From NCBI RefSeq assembly GCF_900114355.1, contig NZ_FOSS01000005.1, positions 248,001 through 312,000 of the forward strand: a stretch of 64,000 bases of DNA, written 5' to 3'. The notes beneath the pieces were generated by a model. It saw only the letters and a program-made list of their open reading frames with translations. It searched no databases and was not told the DNA's origin. Each line of letters begins with the position of its first letter. Positions within the stretch are counted from its first letter, which is position 1. The DNA comes from Lysobacter sp. cf310 (GTDB lineage: Bacteria; Pseudomonadota; Gammaproteobacteria; Xanthomonadales; Xanthomonadaceae). The position numbers and the translations under genes are program-made. This document shows positions 62,618 through 64,000 of this stretch, in pieces.

Positions 62618-64000
62618 CAGGCGACCGACCCGCCTTCCACCAGCAAACTGCGACCGGTCATCTCGTCCGGCTGCGGCAGGCCGAGCAGGTCCAGGATGGT
62701 CGGCGCGACGTCGCGCAGGGCGCCGCCGCTGCGCAGGCTGGCGCGACGCGGGCCCAGGTAGACCAGCGGCACCGGGCCGACGGTGTGGGCGGTGTGCGGC
62801 TGGCCGGTGGACGGGTCGCGCATCATCTCGAGGTTGCCGTGATCGGCGGTGATCAGCAGCGCGCCGCCGCTGTCGCGCACGGCCTGGGCGATCGCGCCGA
62901 TCGCCACGTCCACCGCCTGCGCGGCCTGGATCGCGGCGCCGAGATCGCCGGTGTGGCCGACCATGTCGGGGTTGGCGATGTTGCAGATGGCGACGTCGAT
63001 CGCGCCGGAGCGGATCGCCTCGACCAGCTTGGCGGTGACTTCCGGGCAGCTCATCTCCGGCTGCAGGTCGTAGGTGGCGACCTTGGGGCTGGGCACCAGG
63101 ATGCGGGTCTCGCCCTCGTAGGGCTCCTCGCGGCCGCCGCTGAAGAAGAAGGTCACGTGCGCGTACTTTTCGGTCTCGGCGATGCGCAGCTGCTTGAGGC
63201 CGTGCTCGGCCAGCAGCTCGCCGAGGGTGTGGCGCAGGTCGTCGGGCGCGAACGCGACCGGCGCCGGCAGCTTGGCGTCGTATTCGGTCAGGCAGACGAA
63301 GCGCGACAGGCGCGGCTGGCGCAGTTCGTAGCCGGAGAAATTCGGATCGACGAAAGCGGCGGTGAGCTGACGCGCACGGTCGGCGCGGAAGTTCATGTAC
63401 ACCACGGCGTCGCCGTCCTGGATCGCGCGCGCGCCGTCGAGCACGGTCGGCGCCACGAACTCGTCGGTCTCGCCGCGCTCGTAGGCCTGCGCCAGCGCGG
63501 CCTGGGCGTCGCCGGTACGGTGCTCGCTGCGGGCTTCGACGATCGCGTCCCAGGCGCGGCGCTGGCGGTCCCAGCGCTGATCGCGGTCCATGGCGTAGTA
63601 GCGGCCGCTGACCGAGGCGATGCGGGCGTTGCCGACGCGGTCGCAGACGTCCTGCAGGCGCGCCAGGCTGGGCGCGGCCGACTTGGGCGGCATGTCGCGG
63701 CCGTCGAGGAAGGCATGCACGGCGACCTCGGCCACGCCTTCGCGGCGCGCCAGTTCCAGCATCGCGAAGATGTGCTGCTCGTGGCTGTGCACGCCGCCAG
63801 GCGAGAGCAGGCCCATCACGTGCAGGCGTCCGCCGGACGCCTTGGCCGCGGCGCAGGCCGCGCGCAGTTCGTCGTTGGCGTAGAAACTGCCGTCCTCGAT
63901 CGCGGCGTCGACCCGGGTCAGGTCCTGGTAGACGATGCGGCCGGCGCCGAGGTTCATGTGGCCGACCTCGGAGTTGCCCATCTGACCGTCCGGCAGGCCG
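62617..64000 (-). CDS. gpmI: 2,3-bisphosphoglycerate-independent phosphoglycerate mutase, partial
   Basis: GpmI interconverts 3- and 2-phosphoglycerate with two manganese ions. About 460 C-terminal codons are in the window; the N-terminus is beyond the right edge. The catalytic serine is in 'QMGNSEVGHMNLGAG', and 'HAFLDGRDMPPKSA', 'SGRYYAMDRDQRWDR', 'NFRADRARQL', 'NIANPDMVGHTGD' and 'ITADHGNLEMM' carry the substrate and metal-binding residues. The gene precedes envC and ctpA in the same direction, overlapping envC by one base. Confidence 0.96.
   Translation of the reverse strand, partial: GLPDGQMGNSEVGHMNLGAGRIVYQDLTRVDAAIEDGSFYANDELRAACAAAKASGGRLHVMGLLSPGGVHSHEQHIFAMLELARREGVAEVAVHAFLDGRDMPPKSAAPSLARLQDVCDRVGNARIASVSGRYYAMDRDQRWDRQRRAWDAIVEARSEHRTGDAQAALAQAYERGETDEFVAPTVLDGARAIQDGDAVVYMNFRADRARQLTAAFVDPNFSGYELRQPRLSRFVCLTEYDAKLPAPVAFAPDDLRHTLGELLAEHGLKQLRIAETEKYAHVTFFFSGGREEPYEGETRILVPSPKVATYDLQPEMSCPEVTAKLVEAIRSGAIDVAICNIANPDMVGHTGDLGAAIQAAQAVDVAIGAIAQAVRDSGGALLITADHGNLEMMRDPSTGQPHTAHTVGPVPLVYLGPRRASLRSGGALRDVAPTILDLLGLPQPDEMTGRSLLVEGGSVA

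Noticed and set aside
1-64000. Transposon, prophage or genomic island
   Set aside because: No transposase, integrase, tRNA-linked direct repeat or phage structural gene was seen, and gene composition looks uniform by eye. No base-composition calculation was run.

Overview
The window is high-GC, densely coded bacterial chromosome. It resembles a Xanthomonadaceae member, most likely Lysobacter or a close relative. The grounds are several large TonB-dependent receptors, GTAG/GTGG-headed REP palindromes between genes, the rpsU-yqeY-dnaG and gpmI-envC-ctpA blocks, a ctaC-D-(small ORF)-G-E cytochrome oxidase cluster, and Tat-exported enzymes. The genus is inferred from gene content, not from a search. 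No tRNA, rRNA, CRISPR array, integrase or transposase was seen.

Layout. 1-2458: end of a LacI-family regulator, then kduI-kduD (uronate catabolism) and a secreted cupin, with a LacI-type palindrome ahead of kduI. 2459-15317: two large TonB-dependent receptors, a TauE/SafE exporter, soluble lytic transglycosylase, an NDUFA9-like reductase, a PH-domain protein and the CCA-adding enzyme, with a 281-bp-period REP array at about 11.9-12.7 kb. 15446-20229: a VanZ-like protein, a MidA/NDUFAF7-type methyltransferase, a pteridine reductase, a membrane protein, folK and folB. 20394-24561: tsaD diverging from rpsU-yqeY-(unknown)-dnaG. 24733-28612: two Tat-signal M19 dipeptidase paralogues with altered metal motifs, an exported Rid-like protein and a secreted beta-propeller protein. 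28623-36846: the complete aa3-type cytochrome c oxidase and haem A assembly cluster. 37292-40501: putA.

The most interesting region is 40565-53762. Ten minus-strand genes follow one another with stop/start overlaps (GTGA or ATGA) or gaps of about 20 nt or less, so they look like one translationally coupled operon. Transcription order is: siderophore-type TonB receptor, ABC ATPase, two ABC-2 permeases, a second short TonB receptor, PduX-like GHMP kinase, SbnA/cysteine-synthase-like PLP enzyme, ATP-grasp ligase, DUF364 protein, MFS exporter. A 24-bp AT-rich dyad lies just upstream of the first gene and resembles binding sites of the Fur/Zur family. I infer an NRPS-independent metallophore system: the kinase and PLP enzyme would build an amino-acid core from a phosphorylated hydroxy amino acid, the ATP-grasp enzyme would ligate it, the MFS protein would export it and the receptors would recover the metal complex. 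No member of this exact set is known to me as a described pathway.

53956-64000: a secreted protein with an HDWE motif, a FadL-type porin, a rhomboid protease, DUF1820 and unknown proteins, and the ctpA, envC and gpmI genes. gpmI runs off the right edge.
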